Below are positions 30,277-40,689 of a stretch of 64,000 nt of DNA, piece after piece. The stretch spans positions 62,001 through 126,000 of the forward strand of contig NZMY01000029.1 of assembly GCA_002694745.1 (NCBI GenBank). Reading direction: 5' to 3'. The notes under the pieces are model-generated. The model ran no database searches. It saw only the letters and a program-made list of their open reading frames with translations, and had not been told where the DNA came from. Each line of letters starts with the position of its first letter. Position 1 is the first letter of the stretch. This stretch comes from Croceicoccus sp. GTDB taxonomy: Bacteria; Pseudomonadota; Alphaproteobacteria; Sphingomonadales; Sphingomonadaceae. Made by a program: the position numbers and the translations under genes.

Positions 30277-30567
30277 TCAGTTGCCCGCGGCTTCGACGTC
30301 CAGATCGGCTTCAAACGCACTATCCGCCTTGCCACCGACGCGGTCGATGACCTTCCACGTCTTCAGCTTGGACATAGGCGCCGTTTCCTCGATCCGCACC
30401 CATTCGCCGGGGCGATAGGTGTTGTCTTCGTCGTGCGCGTGATACTTTTTCGAACGGCGGATGATCTTGCCGTAGAGCGGGTGCTTCACCTTACGCTCTA
30501 CCTTCACGACCACCGTCTTGTCGGTCTTGTCGGAAACAACCGTCCCGATCAGGATACGCTTCGGCAT
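30277..30567 (-). CDS. rpsQ: 30S ribosomal protein S17
   Basis: 96 aa. [31 protein letters not shown] and [20 protein letters not shown] are characteristic. About 12-15 residues longer than E. coli at the C-terminus, with an acidic tail ([13 protein letters not shown]). Confidence 0.97.
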   Translation of the reverse strand: MPKRILIGTVVSDKTDKTVVVKVERKVKHPLYGKIIRRSKKYHAHDEDNTYRPGEWVRIEETAPMSKLKTWKVIDRVGGKADSAFEADLDVEAAGN

Positions 30568-30578
30568 CGGTTGGCTCC

Positions 30579-30782
30579 TTAGTTCGCTGCGCGGGCGCGT
30601 TCGCCCTGCAGCGTCTTAATGCGCGCGATCTGGCGGCGGACTTCCTGGATCCGAGCAGGACGCTCGATCTGATTGGTCGCGGCCTGAAAGCGCAGGTTGA
30701 ACGCCTCGCGCTTGAGATCCGTCAGATCAGCGGTCAACTGATCGTCGGTCTTGGCGCGCAGGTCTTCGGTCTTGTTGGCCAT
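30579..30782 (-). CDS. rpmC: 50S ribosomal protein L29
   Basis: 67 aa, two-helix protein at the exit tunnel. [31 protein letters not shown] and the [15 protein letters not shown] helix fit. Start shares a base with the rplP stop (TAATG). Confidence 0.97.
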   Translation of the reverse strand: MANKTEDLRAKTDDQLTADLTDLKREAFNLRFQAATNQIERPARIQEVRRQIARIKTLQGERARAAN

Positions 30783-31216
30783 TATTCGCCTCCGAGGTGC
30801 GAGGTGTCGCCAAGACGGGCAACGACCTTGGTCTTGATCGGCAGCTTCATCGCAGCGCGCTCGAACGCTTCGGCAGCCAGCGGACCGGCAACCCCGTCGA
30901 GTTCGAACAGGATGCGGCCCGGCTTCACGCGAGCAGCCCAGTATTCGACCGAACCCTTGCCTTTACCCTGACGGACTTCGGCAGGCTTCTTCGAAACCGG
31001 CACGTCCGGGAAGACGCGGATCCAGAGACGGCCCTGGCGCTTGATGTGACGCGTGATCGCACGGCGAGCCGCTTCGATCTGGCGTGCGGTGATACGCTCA
31101 GGCTCCATCGCCTTCAGCCCGTACGAGCCGAAGTTCAGATCGGTGCCGCCCTTGGCATTGCCATGGATCTTGCCCTTGAACGCCTTGCGGAACTTGGTTT
31201 TTTTCGGTTGCAGCAT
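30782..31216 (-). CDS. rplP: 50S ribosomal protein L16
   Basis: 144 aa. [35 protein letters not shown] and [20 protein letters not shown] are conserved, including the loop reaching the peptidyl transferase centre. Confidence 0.98.
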   Translation of the reverse strand: MLQPKKTKFRKAFKGKIHGNAKGGTDLNFGSYGLKAMEPERITARQIEAARRAITRHIKRQGRLWIRVFPDVPVSKKPAEVRQGKGKGSVEYWAARVKPGRILFELDGVAGPLAAEAFERAAMKLPIKTKVVARLGDTSHLGGE

Positions 31217-31237
31217 TGCTCTTACCTTAGCCTGTCC

Positions 31238-31933
31238 TTAGCGAGCCGGTCGCACGCCGGAGGTCTGGGCGTCCATCATCAGGCGGTCCTGCGCCATCGG
31301 ATCATGACCCAGGATCTCACCCTTGAAGATCCACACCTTGATGCCGATGATGCCATAGGCGGTCAGCGCCTCGGCTTCGGCATAATCGATGTTGGCGCGA
31401 AGCGTGTGCAGCGGCACACGACCTTCACGGTACTGCTCGACGCGGGCGATCTCGGCCCCGCCTAGACGGCCACCGCACATGATCTTGATGCCGTCGGCGC
31501 CAAGGCGCATGGCCGACTGCATCGCCCGCTTCATCGCACGGCGGAAAGCCACGCGGCGGATGAGCTGGTCGGCGATGCCCTGCGCGACAAGCTTGGCGTC
31601 GATCTCGGGCTTGCGGATCTCGACGATGTTCAGCTTCACTTCGCTGTCGGTCATCGCGGCCAGCTTCGAACGAAGCTTTTCGATGTCCGCGCCCTTCTTG
31701 CCGATGATCACACCGGGACGAGCCGCATAGATCGAGATGCGGCACAACTTGGCCGGACGCTCGATCACCACCTTCGAGATCGCGGCCTGAGGCAGCGAGT
31801 CGATGATGAACTTGCGGATCTCGATGTCTTCTTTGAGCAGACCGGCATAGTCGCGCCCTTCGGCGTACCAGCGGCTTTCCCAAGTGCGGTTGATCTGCAG
31901 ACGCAGGCCGATCGGATTGCTTTTGTGACCCAT
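31238..31933 (-). CDS. rpsC: 30S ribosomal protein S3
   Basis: 231 aa. [18 protein letters not shown] at the N-terminus, KH domain with the GxxG loop ([16 protein letters not shown]) and the C-terminal [10 protein letters not shown] block. Part of the mRNA entry channel and helicase. Confidence 0.98.
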   Translation of the reverse strand: MGHKSNPIGLRLQINRTWESRWYAEGRDYAGLLKEDIEIRKFIIDSLPQAAISKVVIERPAKLCRISIYAARPGVIIGKKGADIEKLRSKLAAMTDSEVKLNIVEIRKPEIDAKLVAQGIADQLIRRVAFRRAMKRAMQSAMRLGADGIKIMCGGRLGGAEIARVEQYREGRVPLHTLRANIDYAEAEALTAYGIIGIKVWIFKGEILGHDPMAQDRLMMDAQTSGVRPAR

Positions 31934-31935
31934 GA

Positions 31936-32313
31936 TCAGGCCTCCTCGACTTCGCGGACCACGATGCGCAGCCGGCTGAACGGCTTGAGGATACGCGTGG
32001 ACTTGCCACGGCCCCGCGTGTGGAAACGCTTCATGGTGATCGACTTGCCGACCGATGCTTCCGCAACGACCAGGGCATCGACGTCCAGGTTGTGGTTGTT
32101 CTCGGCGTTGGCGATCGCACTGGCGAGCACCTTGCGAGCATCGACAGCCATCGCCTTGTTCGAGAACGAGAGGATGTTCAACGCTTCCTCGGCCTTCTTG
32201 CCGCGGATCAGGCCCGCAACGAGATTGAGCTTCTGGGCCGAGCCACGGATCGTGGTCCCGACGGCCAGCGCCTCATTCTCGGCGACGCGACGCGGAGCTT
32301 TCTGCTTGCTCAT
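31936..32313 (-). CDS. rplV: 50S ribosomal protein L22
   Basis: 125 aa. [21 protein letters not shown] and the beta-hairpin region [21 protein letters not shown] that lines the exit tunnel. Start overlaps the rpsS stop (TGATG). Confidence 0.98.
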   Translation of the reverse strand: MSKQKAPRRVAENEALAVGTTIRGSAQKLNLVAGLIRGKKAEEALNILSFSNKAMAVDARKVLASAIANAENNHNLDVDALVVAEASVGKSITMKRFHTRGRGKSTRILKPFSRLRIVVREVEEA

Positions 32314-32588
32314 CAGCGCTTGCCCTTCTTGTCTGCGGCGTGGCCGGGGAAGTTGCGCGTGGGTGCGAACTCACCAAGCTTGTGGCCGACCATGTCCTCG
32401 TTAACGGACACGGGGATGAACTTCTGACCATTGTAGACGCTGAACGTCAGGCCAACGAACTGCGGGAGAACAGTCGAGCGGCGCGACCAGGTCTTGATCG
32501 GCGCGTGGCTGTTCTTGTCCTGCGCTTCCTCTGCCTTCTTCAGCAGCGAAAGCTCGACGAACGGACCCTTGCGAAGCGAACGTGCCAT
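32313..32588 (-). CDS. rpsS: 30S ribosomal protein S19
   Basis: 91 aa from the ATG at 32588 ([18 protein letters not shown]); the track ORF start at 32687 is inside rpl[26 protein letters not shown] and [16 protein letters not shown] are diagnostic. Confidence 0.98.
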   Translation of the reverse strand: MARSLRKGPFVELSLLKKAEEAQDKNSHAPIKTWSRRSTVLPQFVGLTFSVYNGQKFIPVSVNEDMVGHKLGEFAPTRNFPGHAADKKGKR

Positions 32589-32593
32589 GGGTC

Positions 32594-33430
32594 TTACCTC
32601 TTCTTCTTCGCGTGACGGGACCGGATGATCATCTTGTCCGTCTGCTTGTTGTGACGCGTGCGGGCACCCTTGGTCGGCTTGCCCCAAGGCGTAACCGGAT
32701 GACGGCCACCCGACGTGCGACCTTCACCACCACCGTGCGGGTGATCGACCGGGTTCTTCGCAACACCGCGGGTCAGCGGGCGCTTGCCCATCCAGCGACG
32801 ACGACCGGCCTTTGCCAGCGTCTGGTTGGAGTTGTCGGGGTTCGAAACCGCGCCAACCGTACCCATGCAATCGCCCCGTAGATAGCGCTGCTCACCCGAG
32901 TTCAGACGAACGATCACGAGACCGCGGTCACGACCGACGACCTGGGCATATGCACCGGCCGAACGAGCGATCTGACCACCCTTGCCCGGCTTCATCTCCA
33001 GGTTATGGCAGATCGTGCCAACCGGCATCTGGCTCAGCAACATGGCGTTACCGGGCTTCGTGTCGGTCTTCTCACCGGCGACGACGGTGTCGCCGACAGC
33101 CAGACGCTGCGGCGCCAGAATATAGGCCTGCTCACCGTCCTCGTACTTCACCAGCGCGATGAAGGCCGTGCGGTTCGGGTCATATTCCATGCGCTCGACG
33201 GTCGCGGGCATGTCCCACTTCCGGCGCTTGAAGTCGATGTAGCGGTACTTCTGCTTGTGACCGCCGCCGATGCCGCGCGAGGTGACATGGCCCTTGTTGT
33301 TACGGCCACCGGTCTTGCGCTTGCCCTCGGTCAGCGACTTGACGGGCTTGCCCTTGTAGAGCCCCGACTTGTCGACCAGCACGAGGCCGCGGCGGGCCGG
33401 GCTCGTCGGTTTGTAGTTCTTGAGTGCCAT
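32594..33430 (-). CDS. rplB: 50S ribosomal protein L2
   Basis: 278 aa. Includes the universal C-terminal segment [20 protein letters not shown] with the conserved His near the peptidyl transferase centre, and [18 protein letters not shown]. Major domain IV 23S rRNA binder. Confidence 0.99.
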   Translation of the reverse strand: MALKNYKPTSPARRGLVLVDKSGLYKGKPVKSLTEGKRKTGGRNNKGHVTSRGIGGGHKQKYRYIDFKRRKWDMPATVERMEYDPNRTAFIALVKYEDGEQAYILAPQRLAVGDTVVAGEKTDTKPGNAMLLSQMPVGTICHNLEMKPGKGGQIARSAGAYAQVVGRDRGLVIVRLNSGEQRYLRGDCMGTVGAVSNPDNSNQTLAKAGRRRWMGKRPLTRGVAKNPVDHPHGGGEGRTSGGRHPVTPWGKPTKGARTRHNKQTDKMIIRSRHAKKKR

Positions 33431-33432
33431 GA

Positions 33433-33744
33433 TTAGCCCCGTACGCCTTCGGTGACGTCGATCGACTGACCTTCAGCCAGCGTCACAATCGCCTTTTTCA
33501 CGTCGCTGCGCTTGTAGGGAGCACCCTTCCAGCGCTTGCTCTTGCCCTTCTGGACAATGGTGTTCACGCCCGCGACCTTCACGCCGAACAGAGCCTCGAC
33601 CGCAGCCTTGATCTGCGGCTTGGTGGCGTCGTTGGCGACCTTGAACACGACCGCATTATGCTCCGAGAGAAGCGTCGCCTTCTCGGTGATATGCGGCGCG
33701 ACGATCACGTCGTAATGCCGGATGTCGATTTCAGCCTTAGCCAT
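33433..33744 (-). CDS. rplW: 50S ribosomal protein L23
   Basis: 103 aa. [37 protein letters not shown] and [16 protein letters not shown] match the exit-site protein that docks trigger factor and SRP. Overlaps rplD by 8 bp. Confidence 0.98.
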   Translation of the reverse strand: MAKAEIDIRHYDVIVAPHITEKATLLSEHNAVVFKVANDATKPQIKAAVEALFGVKVAGVNTIVQKGKSKRWKGAPYKRSDVKKAIVTLAEGQSIDVTEGVRG

Positions 33745-34363
33745 TGAACCGTGCCTCCAGCTTTTCGACAGCGGAGCGGGTCAGCACCAGCGTGTCATGG
33801 TTGAGGATGTCGTAGACATTGGCGCCCACTGCAGGCAGCACGTCGACACCGATCAGATTCCCGGCCGCCTTGCGGAAGCCGTCTTCTACCTGCTCGCCAT
33901 CGATCACCAGCACCTTCTTGCCGAAGCCGAGCTTCGCAAGATCGGCCGCCAGCAGCTTCGTCTTGGCATCGGCAAGCTCCAGCGAGTCGAGAACGAACAG
34001 ATTGTCGTTCCTGGCCTTGCTGGAAAGAGCCATGCGCAAACCGAGTGCACGGACCTTCTTGTTGAGCGACATGTCGAAGTCACGCTTGCGCGCACCATGG
34101 GCCTTGCCGCCACCGATAAAGATGGGAGCGGCGCGGTCACCGTGACGAGCCGTGCCGCCGCCCTTCTGGCGACCCCACTTCTTGCCGGTACGAGCCACAT
34201 CCGAACGCTCACGCGTCGGACGGGCGGTGGCGCGACGGTTCCACAGCTGCCAGGTGACGACGCGGTGGAGGATATCCTCGCGCGGCTCGAGCCCGAAGAC
34301 GTCGTCGTTCAGCTCGATGTCACCCGACGCCTTGCCGTCGAGTTTCTGGACCTTCACCTTCAC
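33737..34363 (-). CDS. rplD: 50S ribosomal protein L4
   Basis: 208 aa. The extended loop ([43 protein letters not shown] region) that reaches the exit tunnel constriction is present. In E. coli L4 represses the S10 operon by binding its leader; no homologous leader was identified here. Confidence 0.98.
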   Translation of the reverse strand: MKVKVQKLDGKASGDIELNDDVFGLEPREDILHRVVTWQLWNRRATARPTRERSDVARTGKKWGRQKGGGTARHGDRAAPIFIGGGKAHGARKRDFDMSLNKKVRALGLRMALSSKARNDNLFVLDSLELADAKTKLLAADLAKLGFGKKVLVIDGEQVEDGFRKAAGNLIGVDVLPAVGANVYDILNHDTLVLTRSAVEKLEARFNG

Positions 34364-34366
34364 GGA

Positions 34367-35254
34367 TCAGCCCTCCTTGTTCTCGCCGGCCTCGGGCACA
34401 TCGCCCTCACCAGCGTCGTTCTTGTTCGCTTCGGTCACCGAATCATCGGCACCCGCCTGCTGCTCCTTCAGAAGCTCGGCCTGCTGCTCGGCGTCGACCT
34501 GCTGGTGCACTTCATGCTCCGCAGCGCTTTCCACCATGCCAGCGGGCGCTTCGTCATGCTCAGGAGCCGAATTCTGCTTCTCGAGCACGGCGCCGGGGAA
34601 CGGCGCGCCCTCGGGAAGCGGAAGCTTCACCGCGTCGGAGACCAGCAGCCAGGCGTTCTTGGCGCCGGGCACCGAACCCTTGACGAAGATCAGGCCGCGA
34701 TCGGCGTCGGTCCGCACGACTTCCAGATTCTGCTGGGTGCGCTGACGATCGCCCATGTGACCGGCCATCTTCTTGTTCTTGAAGACCTTGCCCGGATCCT
34801 GGCGGTTACCGGTCGAACCGTGCGAACGGTGCGAGAGCGACACGCCGTGCGTTGCGCGCAGACCACCGAAGCCCCAGCGCTTCATCGCACCGGCAAAGCC
34901 CTTGCCCTGCGTGTGACCGGTGATGTCCACCTTCTGGCCAGCAACGAAATGCTCGGCCGAGATCGATGCGCCGACGGGAAGGAGGCCATCCTCGCCTTCA
35001 AGGCGGAACTCGGCAACCTTCATCTTGAGCGACACTTCAGCCTTCGCGAAATGCTCGCGCTGCGGCTTGGCCACGTTCTTCTGCTTCGCCTCACCGGCGC
35101 CGAGCTGGACGGCAACATAGCCATCACGATCGAGCGTGCGGTGCGAAACGACCTGACAATCTTCCAGCGCAAGAACGGTCACAGGCACATGCCGACCGTC
35201 CTCCTGGAACAGGCGGGTCATCCCGACTTTCTTGGCGATCACGCCAGTGCGCAT
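34367..35254 (-). CDS. rplC: 50S ribosomal protein L3 with long acidic C-terminal extension
   Basis: 295 aa from the ATG at 35254 ([20 protein letters not shown]), preceded by AGGAG; the track start upstream is spurious. The L3 core ([40 protein letters not shown]) ends near residue 210, as in E. coli (209 aa). About 80 further residues, rich in Glu, Gln and Ala, follow (for example [17 protein letters not shown]) and look disordered or helical. Preceded by an unusually long spacer after rpsJ. Confidence 0.96.
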   Translation of the reverse strand: MRTGVIAKKVGMTRLFQEDGRHVPVTVLALEDCQVVSHRTLDRDGYVAVQLGAGEAKQKNVAKPQREHFAKAEVSLKMKVAEFRLEGEDGLLPVGASISAEHFVAGQKVDITGHTQGKGFAGAMKRWGFGGLRATHGVSLSHRSHGSTGNRQDPGKVFKNKKMAGHMGDRQRTQQNLEVVRTDADRGLIFVKGSVPGAKNAWLLVSDAVKLPLPEGAPFPGAVLEKQNSAPEHDEAPAGMVESAAEHEVHQQVDAEQQAELLKEQQAGADDSVTEANKNDAGEGDVPEAGENKEG

Positions 35255-35550
35255 GATCAAAACTCCTAAACATGGGCATAGCGACCATTCGCCATAGGCC
35301 CGGTGACAGAGGCACGTCGGAGACCATTTCCGGGTGCGTGAGAAGCCGTGGAAGCGAATGCCGCCACGGCCGGTTTCAACCCAATTATGCAATCGTCGCC
35401 CCGTCCGGGCTGAGCGTTTCCATCCCGAGGGACCGAAACTAGACGGGGGACGCAGCCCGGAGAACTGATGTCACCTCGTGGTGACGCTCCGGCGGTATCC
35501 CTGTGTCTTTAAGAAGCCGCGATGCAGCTTCCCGCGAGACCTGCGGCCTA
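35255..35550 (-). other. Structured 296-bp spacer between rpsJ and rplC
   Basis: No gene supported. In the minus-strand mRNA it contains several inverted repeats: CCCCGTC/GACGGGG enclosing GTTTC/GAAAC (35399-35448), GTCACC/GGTGAC (35470-35485), and GCCGTGG/CCACGGC (35345-35370). rpsJ and rplC are normally nearly contiguous, so this looks like a leader that could carry a second promoter or a ribosomal-protein binding site for the rplC-downstream genes. Confidence 0.55.
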
Positions 35551-35862
35551 TCAGGCCAGCTTGATCTCGACATTCACGCCGGCAGCGAGATCGAGCTTCA
35601 TCAGAGCGTCGACCGTCTGGGCATTAGGCTGCACGATGTCGAGCAGCCTCTTGTAAGTACGGACCTCGAACTGCTCCCGCGACTTCTTGTCGATGTGCGG
35701 ACCGCGGTTCACGGTGAATTTCTCGATACGCGTCGGCAGCGGAATGGGCCCCCGAATAAGCGCGCCCGTACGACGGGCCGTCTCTGCGATCTCACTCGTG
35801 GCCGAGTCGAGAACGCGATGATCAAACGCCTTGAGGCGAATGCGGATATTCTGAGCTTCCAT
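35551..35862 (-). CDS. rpsJ: 30S ribosomal protein S10
   Basis: 103 aa from the ATG at 35862 ([19 protein letters not shown]); the track begins two codons earlier at a [32 protein letters not shown] is the family signature. Also NusE, the partner of NusB in antitermination. Head of the S10 gene group, downstream of tuf and two terminator-like hairpins. Confidence 0.98.
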   Translation of the reverse strand: MEAQNIRIRLKAFDHRVLDSATSEIAETARRTGALIRGPIPLPTRIEKFTVNRGPHIDKKSREQFEVRTYKRLLDIVQPNAQTVDALMKLDLAAGVNVEIKLA

Positions 35863-35911
35863 GTCCAACTACCGATGCGAAAGAGCCAAAGAAGCGAGAC
35901 CGGCTCGCTCC

Positions 35912-35960
35912 AAAAAAGAAAAGCCCGCCCCGCCTCACCGGATAACCGGGAAGGGGCGGC
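35912..35960 (-). terminator. Terminator-like hairpin upstream of rpsJ
   Basis: On the minus strand CGCCCC and GGGGCG arms enclose CCGG/CCGG pairing and are followed by GGGCTTTTCTTTTTT. A second element just upstream in the mRNA also terminates after tuf, so the pair isolates the str unit from S10. Confidence 0.6.
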
Positions 35961-35968
35961 CCCCTCTT

Positions 35969-36005
35969 AAAAAACCTGGTCGGCAGAGAATCAATCCCTG
36001 CCGAC
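35969..36005 (-). terminator. Intrinsic terminator downstream of tuf
   Basis: GTCGGCAG, 11-base loop, CTGCCGAC, then CCAGG and TTTTTT on the minus strand, 14 bases after the tuf stop. Confidence 0.75.
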
Positions 36006-36018
36006 GAGCAGGCCTATA

Positions 36019-37209
36019 TTACTTCGTGATGGTGCTGACAACCCCCGAACCGACGGTACGGCCACCTTCACGGATTGCGAAGCGAAGACCTTCGTCCATC
36101 GCGATCGGAGCAATCAGCTTCACGCCGATGGTGACGTTGTCACCGGGCATGACCATCTCGGTGCCTTCGGGAAGAATGACTTCGCCGGTCACGTCGGTGG
36201 TGCGGAAGTAGAACTGCGGGCGATAGTTGGCGAAGAACGGCGTGTGACGGCCTCCTTCGTCCTTCGACAGCACGTAGACCTCTGCGCTGAACTCGGTGTG
36301 CGGATTTACCGAACCGGGCTTGCAGAGAACCTGGCCACGCTCGACCTCTTCACGAGCAACGCCGCGGACCAGCGCACCGATGTTGTCGCCGGCTTCACCC
36401 TGATCGAGCAGCTTGCGGAACATTTCCACGCCGGTGACCGTGGTCTTGCGGGTGTCCTTGAGACCGACGATCTCGACTTCCTCGCCGACCTTCACGATGC
36501 CGGTTTCGACACGGCCGGTCACGACTGTACCACGACCCGAGATCGAGAAAACGTCTTCCACGGGCATCAGGAACGGCTTGTCGACCGGACGCGCGGGCTG
36601 TGGGATGTAGTCGTCAACGGCCTTCATCAGCTCGAGGATCTTGTCCTTGCCGATTTCGTCGTCACGGCCTTCCAGAGCAGCCAGAGCCGAACCGGCAACG
36701 ATCGGAATATCGTCGCCCGGGAAGTCGTAGCTCGACAGAAGCTCGCGGATTTCGAGCTCGACGAGTTCGAGCAGCTCCGGATCGTCGACCTGGTCGACCT
36801 TGTTCATGAATACAACGAGAGCCGGAACGCCGACCTGACGGGCAAGCAGGATGTGCTCACGGGTCTGGGGCATCGGGCCGTCGGCAGCATTCACGACGAG
36901 GATCGCACCGTCCATCTGCGCCGCGCCGGTGATCATGTTCTTTACATAGTCAGCGTGGCCGGGGCAGTCGACGTGCGCATAGTGACGCGCGCCGGTTTCA
37001 TATTCGACGTGTGCGGTCGAAATCGTGATACCGCGCTCGCGCTCTTCGGGAGCCTTGTCGATGTTCGCAAAGTCAACGGCGGCGCCGCCGAACTCGTCAG
37101 CGAGCACCTTGGTGATCGCTGCGGTCAGCGTGGTCTTGCCGTGGTCGACGTGACCGATGGTGCCGATGTTGCAGTGCGGCTTGTTCCGCTCAAACTTAGC
37201 TTTCGCCAT
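36019..37209 (-). CDS. tuf: Elongation factor Tu
   Basis: 396 aa from the ATG at 37209; the track start is a TTG two codons upstream. G1 GHVDHGKT at residues 19-26, switch [18 protein letters not shown]4 NKVD and the domain II/III hallmarks are intact. Delivers aminoacyl-tRNA to the ribosome. Only one tuf copy is in this window. Last gene of the str unit. Confidence 0.99.
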   Translation of the reverse strand: MAKAKFERNKPHCNIGTIGHVDHGKTTLTAAITKVLADEFGGAAVDFANIDKAPEERERGITISTAHVEYETGARHYAHVDCPGHADYVKNMITGAAQMDGAILVVNAADGPMPQTREHILLARQVGVPALVVFMNKVDQVDDPELLELVELEIRELLSSYDFPGDDIPIVAGSALAALEGRDDEIGKDKILELMKAVDDYIPQPARPVDKPFLMPVEDVFSISGRGTVVTGRVETGIVKVGEEVEIVGLKDTRKTTVTGVEMFRKLLDQGEAGDNIGALVRGVAREEVERGQVLCKPGSVNPHTEFSAEVYVLSKDEGGRHTPFFANYRPQFYFRTTDVTGEVILPEGTEMVMPGDNVTIGVKLIAPIAMDEGLRFAIREGGRTVGSGVVSTITK

Positions 37210-37318
37210 TTTCAAAGACCTCTATTCGTCTGGATTTGCTGATCCGGTGTATATTCTTGGGCGGACTTGAGGCCGGCACCCGTGAATCAGGCGCCCGCCC
37301 CTAGACCGATGAAGCTGC

Positions 37319-39412
37319 TTACGCAAGCTTCTCCTTCACTTCGGCCGCGACATTCGCCGGGACCTCGTCATAGTGGCTGAACTGCATCGTGTACTGGGCG
37401 CGTCCCTGAGTGAACGAGCGCAGTTCGTTGACGTAGCCGAACATGTTCGCAAGCGGCACGTTCGCTTCGACAGCCTGAGCGTTACCACGGGAGTCGGTGC
37501 CCTGAATCTGCCCGCGCCGCGAGTTGATGTCGCCGATCACGTCGCCGAGGTAATCCTCCGGCGTCACGACCTCGACCTTCATGATCGGCTCGAGCAGCTT
37601 GATGCCCGACTTCTGCGCGATTTCGCGCATGGCGCCGCGACCCGCGATTTCGAACGCGATCGCGCTCGAGTCGACGTCGTGGTAGGCACCGTCATACAGC
37701 GTCACAGTGAAGTCGATGATCGGGAAGCCAACAAGGTAACCGCTCTCGGCCTGCTCGCGAAGACCCTTCTCGATCGCCGGGATGTATTCCTTCGGGATGT
37801 TGCCACCCTTGATCTCATCCTTGAAGACGAAACCCTGGCCGCGCTCGCCGGGCTCGACCTTAACCTTGACGCGGCCGAACTGACCCGAGCCGCCCGACTG
37901 CTTCTTGTGGGTGTAGTCGACATCAACCGGCTTCGCGAGATATTCGCGATAGGCCACCTGCGGCGCACCCACATTGGCTTCGACCTTGAACTCGCGCTTC
38001 ATACGATCGACGAGAATGTCGAGGTGAAGCTCGCCCATGCCCTTGATGATCGTCTGGCCGGATTCGTGGTCGGTCGACACGCGGAACGAAGGATCCTCGG
38101 CAGCAAGGCGATTGAGCGCGACGCCCATCTTTTCCTGGTCAGCCTTGGTCTTGGGTTCCACCGACAGCTCGATAACGGGCTCGGGGAATTCCATACGCTC
38201 GAGTATGATCGGCTTCGACGGGTCGCACAGCGTATCGCCGGTCGTCGTATCCTTCATGCCTGCCAGCGCGACAATATCGCCCGCGAATGCCTCTTCGATG
38301 TCCTCGCGATTGTTCGAGTGCATCAGCAGCATGCGGCCGACCTTTTCCTTCTTGTCCTTCACCGAGTTCAGAACCGAACCCTTGGTGAGCTTCCCCGAAT
38401 AAATACGGGTAAAGGTCAGCGAGCCGACGAACGGATCGTTCATGATCTTAAACGCAAGCGCCGAGAAAGGAGCCTCATCCGACGAAGGACGCGTGTCCTT
38501 CTCATCGCTATCAGGCAGCACGCCTTCGATGGCGGGAACGTCGAGCGGCGAAGGCATGTAATCGACGACTGCGTCCAGCAGCGGCTGAACGCCCTTGTTC
38601 TTGAAGGCCGAACCGCAGAGGACGGGCACGAAATCGCGCGCCATGGTGCCCTTGCGGATAAGCTTCTTCAGCGTCGCCGCATCGGGAACCTCGCCTTCGA
38701 GATAGGCTTCCATAACCGCGTCGTCTTGCTCGACAGCGGTTTCGATCAGCTTCTCGCGGTATTCGGCAGCCTTGTCGGCCAGATCCTCGGGAATATCGAC
38801 ATAGTTGAACGTCGCGCCCAGCCCGTCATTTTCCCACACGATGCCACGGTTGTTGACGAGGTCGACAACGCCCTGAAGGTCGCTCTCTGCGCCAATCGGG
38901 AGATAAAGCACAAGCGGGGTCGCGCCGAGGCGATCGACGATCGACTGCACGCAATAGTAAAAATCAGCGCCAGTACGATCCAGCTTGTTGATGAAGCACA
39001 TACGCGGCACGCCGTATTTGTCGGCCTGACGCCATACGGTTTCCGACTGGGGTTCAACGCCGGCCACGCCGTCAAACACCGCCACAGCGCCGTCGAGTAC
39101 GCGCAGCGAGCGTTCGACTTCGATGGTGAAGTCGACGTGGCCGGGGGTGTCGATGATGTTGATGCGGTGCTTCGGACCCTTGCCGTCTTCGGCGGCCCAG
39201 AAGGTCGTCGTCGCAGCGGACGTGATGGTGATCCCGCGTTCCTGCTCCTGCTCCATCCAGTCCATGGTGGCGGCGCCGTCGTGGACTTCGCCGATCTTGT
39301 AGGACTTGCCGGTGTAGTACAGGATCCGCTCTGTCGTCGTCGTCTTGCCGGCGTCGATATGCGCCATGATGCCGATATTGCGGTAGCGTTCCAGCGGATA
39401 TTCGCGGGCCAT
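37319..39412 (-). CDS. fusA: Elongation factor G
   Basis: 697 aa translocation GTPase. [23 protein letters not shown] with the P-loop near residue 13, [11 protein letters not shown] switch [17 protein letters not shown] switch II and [10 protein letters not shown] are present, followed by domains II-V. Coded between rpsG and tuf with a 109-bp spacer before tuf. Confidence 0.99.
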   Translation of the reverse strand: MAREYPLERYRNIGIMAHIDAGKTTTTERILYYTGKSYKIGEVHDGAATMDWMEQEQERGITITSAATTTFWAAEDGKGPKHRINIIDTPGHVDFTIEVERSLRVLDGAVAVFDGVAGVEPQSETVWRQADKYGVPRMCFINKLDRTGADFYYCVQSIVDRLGATPLVLYLPIGAESDLQGVVDLVNNRGIVWENDGLGATFNYVDIPEDLADKAAEYREKLIETAVEQDDAVMEAYLEGEVPDAATLKKLIRKGTMARDFVPVLCGSAFKNKGVQPLLDAVVDYMPSPLDVPAIEGVLPDSDEKDTRPSSDEAPFSALAFKIMNDPFVGSLTFTRIYSGKLTKGSVLNSVKDKKEKVGRMLLMHSNNREDIEEAFAGDIVALAGMKDTTTGDTLCDPSKPIILERMEFPEPVIELSVEPKTKADQEKMGVALNRLAAEDPSFRVSTDHESGQTIIKGMGELHLDILVDRMKREFKVEANVGAPQVAYREYLAKPVDVDYTHKKQSGGSGQFGRVKVKVEPGERGQGFVFKDEIKGGNIPKEYIPAIEKGLREQAESGYLVGFPIIDFTVTLYDGAYHDVDSSAIAFEIAGRGAMREIAQKSGIKLLEPIMKVEVVTPEDYLGDVIGDINSRRGQIQGTDSRGNAQAVEANVPLANMFGYVNELRSFTQGRAQYTMQFSHYDEVPANVAAEVKEKLA

Positions 39413-39531
39413 GGAAAATTCCTCAGGAGTATGAAGCTTGCAGTTGGGCGGCGGCCATCCGGCTCACGCGCTTGTCTGCCGACTCTCTTGGAGCCGGATG
39501 GGCCCCATATAGTGATAATTGTGACCGGCGA

Positions 39532-39569
39532 AAGACGCCTCTTTCCGAAATGCGGGAAAGAGGCGTCTT
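39532..39569 (-). other. 15-bp hairpin between rpsG and fusA
   Basis: AAGACGCCTCTTTCC pairs perfectly with GGAAAGAGGCGTCTT around an eight-base loop, 23 bases after the rpsG stop. Followed by TCGCC, not a T-run, so full termination is unlikely. Confidence 0.8.
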
Positions 39570-39592
39570 CGTGTCGGCCTTAGAAGCGCCGA

Positions 39593-40063
39593 TTACCAGC
39601 GATAGTGGCTGAACGCGCGGTTGGCGTCGGCCATGCGGTGGGTGTCTTCGCGCTTCTTCACGGCGTTGCCGCGGTTGTTCGACGCATCCATCAGCTCGCC
39701 CGACAGGCGCGCGGCCATCGTCGTTTCGGGACGGTTGCGCGCCGCGGTAATCAGCCAGCGAATGGCCAGAGCCTGCGCACGTTCGGGACGAACTTCCACG
39801 GGGACCTGATAGGTCGCACCGCCGACGCGGCGGCTGCGGACCTCGATCTGCGGCATGATGTTCGCCAGCGCGTCGTGGAACAGCTGGACCGGATCGGCCT
39901 TGGCCTTGGTCTCGACGGTTTCCAGCGCGCCATAGACGATACGCTCGGCAGTCGACTTCTTGCCGTCGAGCATGAGGTTGTTCATGAACTTCGACAGGAC
40001 CTGATCGCCAAACTTGGGATCGGGCAGGATGACCCGCTTTTCGGGACGACGACGACGTGACAT
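39593..40063 (-). CDS. rpsG: 30S ribosomal protein S7
   Basis: 156 aa. [42 protein letters not shown] and the C-terminal [19 protein letters not shown] match. Its ribosome binding site (GAAGGAG) sits in a small stem ACTCC-GAA-GGAGT just before the ATG, which could modulate initiation. Confidence 0.98.
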   Translation of the reverse strand: MSRRRRPEKRVILPDPKFGDQVLSKFMNNLMLDGKKSTAERIVYGALETVETKAKADPVQLFHDALANIMPQIEVRSRRVGGATYQVPVEVRPERAQALAIRWLITAARNRPETTMAARLSGELMDASNNRGNAVKKREDTHRMADANRAFSHYRW

Positions 40064-40109
40064 TTTTCTAAACTCCTTCGGAGTGGCCGCTTACATCCGT
40101 AAGCGTCCT

Positions 40110-40190
40110 GCGGCACCGGCCCACTCCCCCACCCGACCACCCAGAGTTTACCCAGCAGGGTAGTCGGGTGGGGGAGCGGGCCGGTGCCGC
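40110..40190 (-). other. 28-bp GC-rich hairpin between rpsL and rpsG
   Basis: Arms 40110-40137 and 40163-40190 are complementary at 27 of 28 positions; the single exception is a G-U wobble in the minus-strand mRNA but an A-C mismatch in the plus strand, so the fold is favoured on the transcribed RNA. The loop is 25 nt. The stem begins seven bases after the rpsL stop. No T-run follows. Confidence 0.9.
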
Positions 40191-40197
40191 GTTGATC

Positions 40198-40569
40198 TTA
40201 CTTCGGACGCTTGGCGCCGTACTTCGAACGGGACTGCTTGCGGTCCTTCACGCCCTGCGTGTCGAGCACGCCGCGCAGCACGTGGTAGCGCACGCCGGGA
40301 AGGTCGCGCACGCGGCCGCCGCGGATCAGCACGACCGAGTGCTCCTGAAGGTTGTGGCCTTCGCCGGGGATGTAGCTGATGACTTCGCGGCCGTTGGTCA
40401 GGCGAACCTTGGCCACCTTGCGAAGCGCCGAGTTCGGCTTCTTAGGCGTGGTGGTGTACACGCGGGTGCAGACGCCGCGCTTCTGCGGGTTCTGCTCCAT
40501 CGCGGGAACCTTGGACTTGGCCTTCTGCGGCTCGCGACCCTTGCGGACCAGCTGGTTGATCGTAGGCAT
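40198..40569 (-). CDS. rpsL: 30S ribosomal protein S12 (Arg at position 88)
   Basis: 123 aa, standard length. [35 protein letters not shown] and [27 protein letters not shown] are conserved. Lys43 is the normal residue, but position 88 is Arg (codon CGC, 40306-40308 on the minus strand) where E. coli and M. tuberculosis have Lys; Lys-to-Arg here is a known streptomycin-resistance change. GGAAGGAAAT ribosome binding site. First gene of the str unit; upstream region is structured and ends at the KAP gene. Confidence 0.98.
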   Translation of the reverse strand: MPTINQLVRKGREPQKAKSKVPAMEQNPQKRGVCTRVYTTTPKKPNSALRKVAKVRLTNGREVISYIPGEGHNLQEHSVVLIRGGRVRDLPGVRYHVLRGVLDTQGVKDRKQSRSKYGAKRPK

Positions 40570-40658
40570 TGTATTTCCTTCCTTGACCGGAGAGTGTCCT
40601 CGCCGGGTTGCGCCCTCCCCCGCGCAAATGCGGATGGGTTCGGGCTGAAACTTGTTTT

Positions 40659-40683
40659 CCGAACGGGAGAATGTCCCGTTCGG
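40659..40683. repeat. 10-bp perfect inverted repeat in rpsL leader
   Basis: CCGAACGGGA and TCCCGTTCGG separated by five bases, about 90 bp before rpsL. Could fold in the rpsL 5' leader. Confidence 0.7.
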
Positions 40684-40689
40684 GGGTCA

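Noticed and set aside
33722-35269. 515-aa plus-strand ORF
   Set aside because: Antisense to rplD and rplC.
35503-35970. 155-aa plus-strand ORF near rpsJ
   Set aside because: Antisense to rpsJ and spanning terminators; no SD.
37373-39583. 736-aa plus-strand ORF
   Set aside because: Antisense to fusA.
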